From: Micromonospora sp. WMMD1120
GTDB taxonomy: Bacteria > Actinomycetota > Actinomycetes > Mycobacteriales > Micromonosporaceae
Length of the DNA stretch: 64,000 nucleotides
Direction of reading: 5' to 3'
Assembly (NCBI RefSeq): GCF_029626235.1
Contig: NZ_JARUBO010000005.1
Span: forward strand, 4,622,001-4,686,000
Positions 55,812 through 64,000 of the stretch are shown piece after piece. Both the position numbers and the translations under genes were made by a program. A model generated the notes under the pieces. The model did not search any database and was not told the origin of the DNA. It saw nothing but the letters and a program-made list of their open reading frames with translations. Position 1 is the first letter of the stretch, and each line of letters opens with the position of its first letter.

Positions 55812-56319
55812 GTGACGGTGTCCGACGGCGATCTGATCTCCGAGCTCTACCGGCGGGGGCGCGACCTGGACCAGCTGGGAGACGGGCGTCGACGCGGCCG
55901 CGATCGCGGCGGTCGGGCTCAACGACCGGGAGGGCTACCTGCTGACCGCGTCGGGAACGCACGCTGAGGTGCGGTTATTGCGCACGACGAACGGCGCGAA
56001 GACCTGGACGGACACCGGCGCCGACCTGCCGGCGCGGACGCACTGGGATCTCACGGTGGGGGCGGACGGGTCACTGCTGGCGATCACTCCCGGCGGTGAC
56101 GGCGTGGCGGCCGACGTCCTCGCGCGACTGCTGGTCAGCCGCGACGGCGGGAGACACTTCACGACCGCCCGGGAGTACGGCCCGCTCGTCGGCTCGGTCA
56201 GCGTGGCACCCGGGTACGCCTGGCTGTTCGGACGCGACGACGGGTCGGCCGGGGAACCGGACCACGTCCTGGTCACCACCGACGCGGTCACCTGGACCCG
56301 CTTCCCGCTCGCACCCTGA
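55812..56319 (+). pseudogene. Frameshifted BNR/sialidase-like repeat fragment
   Basis: From GTG 55812 (with GAGGGGAG upstream) the sequence codes for SDGDLISELYR, then switches to another frame with GGGATWTSWETGVDAAAIAAVGL and runs to 56319. The repeats LLRTTNGAKTWTDTGADL and LLVSRDGGRHFTTAREY are typical BNR (Asp-box) blades of sialidase-like propellers. Only about 165 codons remain, much less than a full propeller, and a base is missing near 55855. This is a decayed 3' fragment. Confidence 0.55.
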
Positions 56320-56570
56320 CCCAGGTGCGGTCCGACCGGGCTCGCCGGGTTCGGCGCCGTTCGTCTTCCGCTGTCGGCGCGTCCCGCGCCACCGCCGCGT
56401 TCACGCCGTCGGCCGGTCGACGCAAAGAATCCATATTCATCGATCTAGTGGGAAATGACAACTGCGGTGTTCGATTTTGCGCGCGGGTCGTGCAATCCGC
56501 CGCTGCCGTTGTTACCGGCGAGTAGCCGATGTGTTACGACGTGGACCCCGGCTATCCCTGGAGGTCCTGA

Positions 56571-57365
56571 ATGCGTCGTCGGCTCCTGCCCACCCTCGGC
56601 GGACTCGCCACCGGTCTGCTGCTCAGCCTCGGACTCGCCGTGCCGGCCGCCGCCGCCAGCACCGACTATGCCGCCCTCGGCGATTCCTACTCCTCCGGCG
56701 TCGGCACCAACAACTACGACAGCAGCAGCGGATCGTGCTTGCGCAGCCCGCAGGCCTACCCCCGGCTGTGGGCCAACGCGCACGCGCCGACGAGCTTCCA
56801 GTTCGTCGCGTGCTCCGGCGCGACCACCAGCGACGTGCTCGGCAGCCAACTCGGCGCGCTGAGTGCCGGCACGGACCTGGTGACCATCTCGGTCGGCGGC
56901 AACGACGCCGGATTCGCCAATGTGGTGACCACCTGCCGGCTGGGCAGCGACAGCTCGTGCCTCTCGGCGGTCAACAACGCCAAGTCCTACATCACCAACA
57001 CGCTGCCCGGGCGGCTGAACGAGACGTACCAGGCGATCCGCAGCCGGGCCCCGTCGGCGCAGGTCGTCGTGCTCGGGTACCCCCGCCTCTTCGAGCTCGG
57101 CTCCTGTGGCTTCGGCAGCATCAGCGAATACAAGCGTGGCCTGCTCAACGGCGGTGCCGACACCATGTCCGGCGTGATCTCCGCGCGCGCCGCCGCTGCG
57201 GGCTTCACCTACGCCGACGTCCGCACCCGCTTCGCCGGCCACGGCGTGTGCGCGAGCAGCCCGTGGATCAACGGCACCACCTGGCCGTTGACCGAGTCGT
57301 ACCACCCCAGGGCCAGCGGACACTCCTCCGGCTATCTGCCCGCGCTGACGGCCGTCACCGGCTGA
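56571..57365 (+). CDS. Secreted SGNH (GDSL) lipase/esterase
   Basis: A 264-residue exported hydrolase resembling the Streptomyces GDSL lipases. The signal peptide is MRRRLLPTLGGLATGLLLSL with an AAAAS cleavage region. Block I is GDSYSSGVG with Ser39, block III is SVGGNDAGF, and SYHPRASGH near the C-terminus supplies the catalytic His. Six cysteines suit three disulphides as in that group. Start ATG 56571 with GGAGG six bases upstream. The 250 bp before it show no gene. Confidence 0.93.
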   Translation: MRRRLLPTLGGLATGLLLSLGLAVPAAAASTDYAALGDSYSSGVGTNNYDSSSGSCLRSPQAYPRLWANAHAPTSFQFVACSGATTSDVLGSQLGALSAGTDLVTISVGGNDAGFANVVTTCRLGSDSSCLSAVNNAKSYITNTLPGRLNETYQAIRSRAPSAQVVVLGYPRLFELGSCGFGSISEYKRGLLNGGADTMSGVISARAAAAGFTYADVRTRFAGHGVCASSPWINGTTWPLTESYHPRASGHSSGYLPALTAVTG

Positions 57366-57492
57366 CCGGCAACGTGGCCGGGGCCCGTGCGCGAAGGGCT
57401 CCGGTCGCGTGGTGCCACAGCGCGTCATTTATCGATAGTCTTCTATCCAAAGGGCAGGGGCGGCGTCTGCCGTCCATTGGAAGGGAGAGCGG

Positions 57493-58722
57493 ATGAGGGA
57501 CATGTTGCGGCGCCGCGTGCGGGACGCCGCCGTCGTGCTCGGTGTCTGGGTCCTCGGAGCGAGTCTGGTGCCGGCGCCCGCCGCCGGCGCGGAGCCGGCT
57601 CCGCCAACCGCTCCGGCATCCGTGCGGGCCCCGGAGGTCGCGCAATTCTCCGCCGAGGGCGTCACCACGGTGGGGGAGCTGCGCGTCCTCGACGCCACCC
57701 GCGCCGCCGTCCAGTCGGGGTCGCCTCAGGTCATCCGGCACCCCGGCGCCACGTACATCAAGGTCCACTTCCGGTCGCTGCGACTCGACGAGGGCGACCA
57801 CGTCACGGTGTCGAGCCCGGACGGCCAGGAAACCTATCGGTACGACAGGAATCTCCACCGGGCGGCCGGCTCGGACTACACCACCGATGGCGAGCCGGGC
57901 TTCTGGGCGATGTCCGTGACGGGGGACACCGCCGTCGTGACGCTACACAGCAGGCGGCCCGCACGCGCGATCGTCGACGTCGACCGGTTCTGGCGCGGCT
58001 ACGACCAGGCCGAGATCGCCGAGCACAACTTCTCGACCACATCCGTCTGCAGCACCGACGCCCGTCGGGACGTGGTCTGCTACCAGAACAGCCACCCCAC
58101 CGAGTACGCCCGTGGCCGCGCCGTGGCACGGTTGCTGATCGGTGGCGGTGGCCTCTGCACCACCTGGCGGGTCGGTGACACCAACCGGATGCTCACCAAC
58201 AAGCACTGCGTGTCGACCCAGTCCACGGTCAGCGCCAGCGAGGTCCAGTTCAACTACCAGTGCGCCACGTGCGGAGGCGGCAATCCCGGATCGGGCACGA
58301 AGGTGAGCGGTGCGACCCTCTACCGGGTGAGCAGTGGTGGCTCGGGCGAGCTCGACTACGCGCTCTACTCGGTGAACAACTTCTCCACGATCCAGGGGTT
58401 CGGCACGCTCTACCTGAGGACCACCGCCACCAGCACCGGCACGCGGATCTACATCCCCGGACACGGGGACGGCAGTCCGAAGCGGCTGTCGATCTACGAG
58501 GACACCCAGAACGGTGGCCTCTGCACCGTACGCAATGCGAACTACAACACCTGGAACATCAGCTACAGCTGCGACACCTCGGGTGGAAACTCGGGCTCGC
58601 CGGTGCTCGACGCCGCTCACCGCGTCGTCGCCCTGCACCACCTCGGCGGCTGCCCGTCCAACCAGGGCGCCAAGGCGCACCTGATCTACAACGAGATCGC
58701 CAGCCTGATCGACAACGGCTGA
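57493..58722 (+). CDS. Secreted trypsin-like serine protease
   Basis: A 409-residue exported protein. After a signal peptide (VLGVWVLGASLVPAPAAGA) comes a propeptide or beta-sandwich region (40-200) and a chymotrypsin-fold protease domain (about 205-405). The triad is His238 (LTNKHCV), Asp288 (GELDYALY) and Ser367 (GGNSGSPVL). Paired cysteines flank the His and Ser. Start ATG 57493 behind GGAAGGGAGAG. It is the kind of enzyme the serpin at 25421 could inhibit, though nothing links the two. Confidence 0.9.
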   Translation: MRDMLRRRVRDAAVVLGVWVLGASLVPAPAAGAEPAPPTAPASVRAPEVAQFSAEGVTTVGELRVLDATRAAVQSGSPQVIRHPGATYIKVHFRSLRLDEGDHVTVSSPDGQETYRYDRNLHRAAGSDYTTDGEPGFWAMSVTGDTAVVTLHSRRPARAIVDVDRFWRGYDQAEIAEHNFSTTSVCSTDARRDVVCYQNSHPTEYARGRAVARLLIGGGGLCTTWRVGDTNRMLTNKHCVSTQSTVSASEVQFNYQCATCGGGNPGSGTKVSGATLYRVSSGGSGELDYALYSVNNFSTIQGFGTLYLRTTATSTGTRIYIPGHGDGSPKRLSIYEDTQNGGLCTVRNANYNTWNISYSCDTSGGNSGSPVLDAAHRVVALHHLGGCPSNQGAKAHLIYNEIASLIDNG

Positions 58723-58729
58723 CGACGTA

Positions 58730-58764
58730 CTCCGGTGGCTCGTCCTGACGGCGAGCCACCGGAG
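58730..58764. terminator. Terminator after the protease gene
   Basis: A perfect 13 bp stem (58730-58742 with 58752-58764) with a 9-base loop begins 7 bp after the protease stop. The following 240 bp (58765-59005) hold no gene that I can support. Confidence 0.83.
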
Positions 58765-59005
58765 AGGCGCCGGATCGGCGCCGATCGGGCATCATCCGTC
58801 GGGCCACCGGGCCCGGCCGCTGCCTCCGTCCAGCGGCGGCAGCGGCCGCTGTCGCTCACTCCAACCAGCGACGACTGGAACGCCAGCCGGTGGGACCCCG
58901 ACGTGCTGCGCGACATCGAAGCCCGCCGTCATCGCGACAAGAGCCTGATCCCGAGGTCTGGTCGGTGTTCGGCGCGACGACGTCCAGGCCGACGGTCGTC
59001 ATCGG

Positions 59006-59818
59006 CTACCGGCGGTCCGCGCCGAGCTGGGCTCGGGTACAGCTGCGGTAGAGGATCGTCGCGTCGTCGGTGGCGACGTCCTCGCGCACCTCAGTCTCTC
59101 GGACCCGGCGGATGGCCGCACCGGGCCCGTCGGTGTCCAGCAGGTGCAGCAGTCCGGCCCAGTCGGTCAGTCCGAAGATGTCCACGATTCGGCTTGCGCC
59201 GTTGCTGAGCAGCGCGCCCACTGTCGCCTCGTCCACCGGGCGGCTACCGGTGATCGCCTCGTCCACTACCCGCGGGTCGTCCTTGGCCACCCAGAAACCG
59301 CCCGGGCTGTTGCGACGAGCGCGCAGTTCCCGCAGGAGCAGGCGGTATTCGTCACTGCCCTCCGGAACACCCGCGAGCCGGGTCTCGAAGGACCGGGCGA
59401 TCACCGCCTCGCGCGGATCGCGGACGACCCGTGGCGTGGCCCCCGCGCTGCCGACGACCGCAACGGCATCACCGAGAACCAGATACTCGACGAGACGGTC
59501 CGAGAATCGGAGCATCGCCACGGCCGCGTACGGGCTGTTCGGATGGGCGACGTCGCAGGTGTCGCGATGCTCATCGGTGATTCGCTCGATACTGTCGGCC
59601 AGCACGTCACGCAGGGGTCGGTCATCGGACAGCGTGCCCAGCAGAGCGCCGCCGAGGCGAGTCGCGTACCACGCCACGCCGTGATGACAGACCTTCTCCG
59701 CGCCGGCGATGCCACCCGCGCCGTCAACCAGGACCATTGCGGATGTAACGGCCCCTGCGAAGTCCTCGTTCGTGCGCCCCGGGTGTCCCGCGTCGGTCGC
59801 CATCGTCACCCGCACCAC
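59006..59818 (-). CDS. PP2C-like protein phosphatase
   Basis: A 270-residue protein with the PP2C-type layout: GHPGRTNEDFAGAV near the N-terminus (metal site Asn-Glu-Asp), MVLVDGAGG (equivalent to the DGMGG motif) near residue 30, a central LVLGDAVAVV and a late DDATILYRS. It is shorter than eukaryotic-type Stp phosphatases. It probably removes phosphate from Ser/Thr; the partner kinase is not in the window. Start: GTG/ATG region at 59818, first in-frame start. Confidence 0.82.
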   Translation of the reverse strand: MVRVTMATDAGHPGRTNEDFAGAVTSAMVLVDGAGGIAGAEKVCHHGVAWYATRLGGALLGTLSDDRPLRDVLADSIERITDEHRDTCDVAHPNSPYAAVAMLRFSDRLVEYLVLGDAVAVVGSAGATPRVVRDPREAVIARSFETRLAGVPEGSDEYRLLLRELRARRNSPGGFWVAKDDPRVVDEAITGSRPVDEATVGALLSNGASRIVDIFGLTDWAGLLHLLDTDGPGAAIRRVRETEVREDVATDDATILYRSCTRAQLGADRR

Positions 59819-60240
59819 CCGATCATCACACGGCCGATACCTCGCCTGGCGCCGCGGGACCGCGTACTCGCCCTCGGGTACGCCGTACCGCTGTCCGGCG
59901 TCGGCTACCTTCTCATGGCCGCCACCGCCTTCGGACGCAAGTAGCGGCGCTCACCCGCACCGGGTCACGGCCCGAGGTAGGAACGGCCTTCGCCGTTCGC
60001 GTACGCGGTCGTGAGCAGCGCGAATCCCGCTACCCGCACGCGGTCGGCGTACCGTTGCGTCTCGTTGCCGCCACCGGCGCAACCGGCCCCGGCGACCGCT
60101 CACCCATCCGGTGCTGGTGGGTGTCGGCACGCCGGTCTTCACCGCCCTGGAAGAACGGGCGCGCCTGACTCTGGCGGAGACCCGGGGATCAAGCCGACTT
60201 ATCGTCGGTATTTTGCCGTGGGGATGGTGTCGGCGGCACG
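59819..60240. other. Intergenic stretch with possible gene remnant
   Basis: 422 bp without an intact gene. On the minus strand, 60106 to 59965 can be read as GGGNETQRYADRVRVAG and then ALLTTAYANGEGRSY before a stop. This recalls the ETQRYADRLRAAG segment of alpha/beta-hydrolases. It may be the last scrap of such a gene. Nothing else stands out. Confidence 0.25.
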
Positions 60241-62472
60241 ATGGTGGGCGTGTCCGCGCCGGTGTCGTCCCGCCCGTCTCCGCATGTTCTCGAGGCGGTG
60301 TTGGAGCGGCTGACCTACGTCAACGAGGAGACCGGGTACACCGTCGCCCGGGTCGCGACCGGCCGTGGTTCGGATCTGCTGACGGTGGTCGGAGCCCTGC
60401 TCGGCGCGCAGCCCGGCGAGAGCCTGCGATTGCAGGGTTGGTGGTCGTCGCATCCGCAGTACGGCCGGCAGTTCGAGGTGGTCTCCTACACCACAGTGCT
60501 TCCGGCGACGATCCAGGGCATCCGCCGTTACCTGGGCTCCGGGTTGGTCAAGGGCATCGGGCCGGTGTTCGCCGAGCGGATCGTGGAGCACTTCGGCCTG
60601 GACACGTTGCAGGTCATCGAGGACGAGCCGGGCCGACTGGTGGAGGTTCCGGGGCTCGGTCCCAAGCGTACTGCGAAGATCACCGCGGCCTGGGCGGAGC
60701 AGAAGGCCATCAAGGAGGTGATGGTGTTCCTGCAGGGTGTCGGGGTGTCCACGTCGATCGCGGTGCGGATCTACAAGAAGTACGGTGACGTCTCGATCAG
60801 CGTGGTGCGCAACGAGCCGTATCGCCTGGCCGCCGATGTGTGGGGGATCGGGTTCAAGACCGCTGACACGATCGCCCAGGCTGTCGGCATCCCGCACGAC
60901 AGTCCGCAACGGGTCAAGGCGGGGTTGCAGTACACGCTGTCGCAGGCCACCGAGAATGGCCACTGCTACCTCCCCGCCCCGCAGCTGGTCGCGGACGCGG
61001 TGAAGATCCTCGACGTGCCGGCCGGGCTGACCATCCGCTGTCTCGACGAGCTTGTCGGTGAGGAAGGCGTCGTCCGCGAACGTGTACCCGGCACGGAAGG
61101 ACTGGTTGAGGCGATTTATCTGGTGCCGTTTCACCGCGCGGAACAGTCCCTGGCCGGTTCGGTGCTGCGGCTGCTCGGCGCGCGCGCGGACCGGATGTCG
61201 CAGTTCGCCGGCGTCGACTGGGACAGGGCGCTGGGCTGGCTGAAGGCACGTACCGGTGCCGCCCTGGCTCCGGAGCAGGAGCAGGCCGTCCGGTTGGCGC
61301 TGACGTCGAAGGTCGCCGTGCTCACCGGAGGCCCTGGTTGCGGTAAGAGCTTCACCGTCCGCTCCGTCGTCGAACTCGCCGTCGTGAAGAAAGCCAAGGT
61401 GCTGCTCGTCGCGCCGACCGGGCGGGCCGCGAAACGCCTCGCCGAACTGACCGGCCAGCCCGCCGCGACGGTGCACCGGCTGCTGAAACTGCAACCCGGC
61501 GGTGAGCCCACCTACGACCGGGACACCCCCCTGGACGTCGATCTGCTGGTGGTGGACGAGGCGTCCATGCTCGACCTGATCCTGGCCAACAAACTCGTCA
61601 AGGCCGTCCCGCCCGGGGCGCATCTGCTGCTGGTCGGTGACGTCGACCAGCTCCCGTCGGTCGGCGCCGGTGAGGTGCTGCGGGACCTCCTCGCCGCCGA
61701 CCCGATTCCCCGGGTCCGGCTCACCCAGGTGTTCCGCCAGGCCGCCGACTCCGGGGTGGTCAGCAATGCCCACCGGATCAACGCCGGCCTACCGCCGATC
61801 CTGCGGGGCATGAGCGACTTCTTCCTCTTTTCCTGCGACGACACCGAGGCGACCGCCGCGTTGACCGTCGACGTCACGTGCACCCGCATCGCGAAGCGCT
61901 TCGGGCTCGACCCGCGCCGTGACGTGCAGGTCCTCGCTCCGATGCACCGCGGCCCGGCCGGGGCCGGCGCGCTGAACACGCTGCTGCAGCAGCAGCTCAC
62001 CCCGGCGCGGGAGGGCATGCCCGAACGTCGGATCGGTGGCAGAGTGTTCCGCATCGGCGACAAGGTCACCCAGATCCGCAACAACTACGACAAAGGTCAG
62101 GCAGGAGTGTTCAACGGCACCGTCGGGGTCGTCACGGCCCTCTCCACCGACGAGCAGACCCTGACCGTACGCACCGACGAAGACGAACTCATCGACTACG
62201 ACTTCGACGAACTCGACGAACTGGCCCACGCCTACGCGATGACGATCCACCGCTCGCAGGGCTCCGAGTACCCGGCCGTGGTCATCCCCATCACGACCAG
62301 CGCCTGGATGATGCTGCAACGCAACCTGCTCTACACCGCCGTCACGAGGGCGAAGAAACTGGTCGTGCTCGTCGGCTCCCGGCGGGCACTGGCCGCCGCC
62401 GTGCGTACCGTCGGCGCCGGGCGCCGGCACACCGCTCTCACCCACCGACTCGACCCCCCACACCAGGCGTGA
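60241..62472 (+). CDS. RecD2-type ATP-dependent DNA helicase
   Basis: A 743-residue superfamily 1 helicase of the RecD2 (RecD-like without RecBC) class. The N-terminal region (1-330) has an OB-like domain and helix-hairpin-helix repeats (GIGPVFAERIVEHFG, VPGLGPKRTAKI). The helicase core has Walker A GGPGCGKSF near residue 365, Walker B LLVVDEASML, motif III VGDVDQLPSVG, and the C-terminal TIHRSQGSEYP and LLYTAVTRAKK. It unwinds 5'-3' and acts in DNA repair. Start ATG 60241; GTG 60250 is also possible. Confidence 0.95.
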   Translation: MVGVSAPVSSRPSPHVLEAVLERLTYVNEETGYTVARVATGRGSDLLTVVGALLGAQPGESLRLQGWWSSHPQYGRQFEVVSYTTVLPATIQGIRRYLGSGLVKGIGPVFAERIVEHFGLDTLQVIEDEPGRLVEVPGLGPKRTAKITAAWAEQKAIKEVMVFLQGVGVSTSIAVRIYKKYGDVSISVVRNEPYRLAADVWGIGFKTADTIAQAVGIPHDSPQRVKAGLQYTLSQATENGHCYLPAPQLVADAVKILDVPAGLTIRCLDELVGEEGVVRERVPGTEGLVEAIYLVPFHRAEQSLAGSVLRLLGARADRMSQFAGVDWDRALGWLKARTGAALAPEQEQAVRLALTSKVAVLTGGPGCGKSFTVRSVVELAVVKKAKVLLVAPTGRAAKRLAELTGQPAATVHRLLKLQPGGEPTYDRDTPLDVDLLVVDEASMLDLILANKLVKAVPPGAHLLLVGDVDQLPSVGAGEVLRDLLAADPIPRVRLTQVFRQAADSGVVSNAHRINAGLPPILRGMSDFFLFSCDDTEATAALTVDVTCTRIAKRFGLDPRRDVQVLAPMHRGPAGAGALNTLLQQQLTPAREGMPERRIGGRVFRIGDKVTQIRNNYDKGQAGVFNGTVGVVTALSTDEQTLTVRTDEDELIDYDFDELDELAHAYAMTIHRSQGSEYPAVVIPITTSAWMMLQRNLLYTAVTRAKKLVVLVGSRRALAAAVRTVGAGRRHTALTHRLDPPHQA

Positions 62473-62551
62473 CAGGCCATGAGTGTGGGAACCCGCTCTC
62501 GCGCCGGTGCCGGGTCGCGCCCGGAACCGACCGGACTCCACGGAGGCACAG

Positions 62552-63001
62552 ATGCGGATCGCCTCGTTGTCGTACCTCGACGAACACGCCACCGTCATCG
62601 GGGCCGGTGTCGACGAGGTGTGGTCGGTGCTGGTCGACACTGTCGACCGGTCGTTCTCGCGCGGACCCATGGCCAGGTACGCCGGCCTGATCGGGGCGAC
62701 CGATCCCACCGCGACCGGCCCGCGCCCGCTCACCGAGGGCTCGACGGTGCCCGGGTTCCGGGTGGCCGCCGCGATCCCGGGTCGTGAGTTGGTGTTGGTC
62801 GGGCGGCACCGCTTCTCGACCTACGCTCTGATCTTCCACCTCGAGCAGGTCACGACGGGCCGGACGCGGCTGCTCGCCGAGAGCCGGGCGGACTTCCCGG
62901 GCCTGGCGGGGAAGTTCTACCGGCAGCTCGTCGTGGCTACGGGTGGCCATGTGATCGCGGTCCGACGACTCCTCGAGGCCGTCCGCCGCCGGTCCGAGTG
63001 A
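62552..63001 (+). CDS. SRPBCC-fold protein
   Basis: A 149-residue single-domain protein. The pattern GAGVDEVWSVLVDTVDRSFSRG and then an alternating strand region (LVLVGRHRFSTYALIFHLEQV, TRLLAESRADFPG) and a long C-terminal helix (LVVATGGHVIAVRRLLEAV) fits the START/SRPBCC (polyketide cyclase-like) fold, in which a hydrophobic ligand is held. Function unknown. ATG 62552 has GGAGG six bases upstream, preferred over the longer frame from 62483. It follows the RecD2 gene by 80 bp. Confidence 0.72.
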   Translation: MRIASLSYLDEHATVIGAGVDEVWSVLVDTVDRSFSRGPMARYAGLIGATDPTATGPRPLTEGSTVPGFRVAAAIPGRELVLVGRHRFSTYALIFHLEQVTTGRTRLLAESRADFPGLAGKFYRQLVVATGGHVIAVRRLLEAVRRRSE

Positions 63002-63535
63002 CAGGCGCCGGATCGGAAAGCATTTCGCCGCATCGCTACCGGCCTATCGCGCGACGAAGCCCGGTAATTCGGGATCTTGGGCGGATTGGTGCCCTGCGTC
63101 GGGAACGGCCATCGACAGTTAACAATCGGACAGCTTTGCCGGTGGTGGCCCGCCGGTATGCTGAGGCGAACCGAGTGTCTGGCGGGGGAATTCGTCATCG
63201 GATCACTGGTCCCTGGGGGGGGATTGTTGTCTAGCACCTTGATTCGGGCCGGGGATGGCCCTCCGTGTGCCACGCCGAGGCCCGGCCCTGAGCCGGCTCA
63301 AAACGGCCGGGCCTCGTGACTTTCGAATCTTTGATTCGGTGCGCCGGGCTGCGTATCGCGGCCTGATACTTGGCGTACCTGTCTACCTGCTGGCGGCATC
63401 GAAGGCCCGTGAGCGCGCTGCTCCGAGGCCATATCCCGATGCCCCGGAACGGGCTCTCAGGATCTCCCGATCACCAGAATCTGGAGCCCGCGCGCCTACG
63501 GAATTGGCAACTTGCTGCACGAGGAGGACGGCGGG
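63002..63535. other. Non-coding stretch before the recombinase-domain gene
   Basis: 534 bp without a supported gene. It contains a hairpin at 63277-63315: an 11 bp outer stem (63277-63287 with 63305-63315) enclosing a second perfect 12 bp palindrome TGAGCCGGCTCA (63289-63300). It is probably a terminator. GC content is lower in 63000-63240, which may hold a promoter for the next gene or be an element boundary. Confidence 0.5.
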
Positions 63536-64000
63536 ATGAGCGACGTGGGGGTCCGGGTCGAGCGGGCGAGTACAAGGAGACGGCCGCCGTACGGCTACCG
63601 CCAGGTCGAAAAGATGTTCACCGGCGGTACGACGGCGACGGTCCTGGAACCGGACGCCGTCGCGGCATCGGTGGTGCGGCGGATCTTCGAAGAGTACGTC
63701 GGCGGCCGCGGGCTGCAGCTCATCGCCGAATCGCTCACCGCGGACGGCATCCTCAGCCCGTCCGCCTACGACCGGGCGCGTAATCCACACTTCGGTGGGG
63801 TGGCCTGGCCGAAGGGAACGGTCCGGGCGATCCTGGTAAACAGCCGCTACACCGGTTACGAAGACCACCGGCAGGTGTACCCCCCGCTCATCCACGAGGA
63901 ACTCTTCACCCGTGCCCAGGAGGCCATTGCCAGCAAGCGGGTGGTGTCGGTCGACGACTCCGCCAGCGGCCGGCCGTACCTGTTCCGCGGCATCCTTCGC
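63536..64000 (+). CDS. Recombinase-domain protein lacking the resolvase domain (runs off window)
   Basis: The first 155 residues are visible and the frame is open at 64000. Start ATG 63536 is well supported by GAGGAGG 8-14 bases upstream. After a short Arg-rich leader (VERASTRRRPPYGYRQV) the sequence is the recombinase domain of large serine integrases: VVRRIFEEYVGGRGLQLIAESL, then PKGTVRAILVNSRYTGYEDHRQV (read as VVRRIFEEYVG, GRGLQLIAESL, GTVRAILVNSRYTGY) and HEELFTRAQEAI. The N-terminal resolvase catalytic domain with its serine is absent, since translation starts 25 residues before the recombinase domain. It may be a DNA-binding derivative of an integrase, or a split one. Confidence 0.8.
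   Translation, partial: MSDVGVRVERASTRRRPPYGYRQVEKMFTGGTTATVLEPDAVAASVVRRIFEEYVGGRGLQLIAESLTADGILSPSAYDRARNPHFGGVAWPKGTVRAILVNSRYTGYEDHRQVYPPLIHEELFTRAQEAIASKRVVSVDDSASGRPYLFRGILR

Noticed and set aside
59965..60106. Alpha/beta-hydrolase tail on the minus strand
   Set aside because: Only about 45 codons with a weak resemblance; kept as a note in the intergenic entry, not called as a pseudogene.
60199..61773. 524-codon open frame on the minus strand
   Set aside because: Antisense to the RecD2 helicase, which has clear Walker motifs.
63002..63535. Phage or element attachment site before the recombinase-domain gene
   Set aside because: No direct repeat pair or tRNA end could be found within the window; the right flank is missing.

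Overview
The DNA is very GC-rich. Genes overlap by 4 bp (ATGA/GTGA), GTG and TTG starts are common, and secreted hydrolases, BldA-type TTA codons and actinobacterial domain families are present. This fits a filamentous actinomycete, most likely Micromonosporaceae; the genus is inference. No rRNA, tRNA or CRISPR array was recognised.

Positions 1-21299 are most of a biosynthetic gene cluster that continues off the left edge. The left arm has the end of an MFS exporter and an atypical KAS III enzyme on the + strand. A leftward operon follows: NTF2-like protein, ThDP enzyme, S-adenosylmethionine synthase and an AlaX-like aminoacyl-tRNA editing protein. Across a divergent promoter region (6148-6837) a rightward operon encodes a SAM-dependent transferase, two saccharopine-dehydrogenase-like enzymes, an EamA exporter and an ATP-grasp ligase. 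A tightly coupled nine-gene block comes next: ACP, BtrH-like transferase fused to an ACP, AMP-ligase, PLP decarboxylase, ACP, two acyl-CoA-dehydrogenase-like flavoenzymes, a second BtrH-like transferase and a free-standing adenylation protein. The logic resembles carrier-bound amino acid decarboxylation in the butirosin (BtrI/J/K/H), vicenistatin (VinN/L/O) and fluvirucin (FlvN/L/O) pathways. No PKS or NRPS module is in view. The product is unknown to me.

Positions 21300-39803 are mixed. They hold a DUF4240 protein, a divergent SDR/XRE-regulator pair, an ankyrin protein, a secreted serpin, two gene remnants, a macrodomain hydrolase and a large unknown protein. Next is a carbohydrate locus of two secreted GH43-type enzymes, one broken by a single-base frameshift, with three copies of a LacI-type operator. 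metH follows, behind a structure that matches an S-adenosylhomocysteine riboswitch, and then zwf.

Positions 40035-45991 are the most striking part: a compact NAD+/ADP-ribose island. A leftward operon (NUDIX, membrane-anchored macrodomain, SIR2) diverges from a rightward pair (TIR plus nucleoside-phosphorylase fusion, RyR-domain protein). It ends at a strong terminator and a chimeric regulator pseudogene. It looks like a nucleotide-signalling conflict or antiphage system.

Positions 46135-64000 carry an ArsR-type regulator with an asymmetric heterodimeric ABC exporter, two SGNH hydrolases, a trypsin-like protease, a PP2C-like phosphatase, a RecD2-type helicase, an SRPBCC protein and the start of a recombinase-domain protein that lacks the resolvase catalytic domain.
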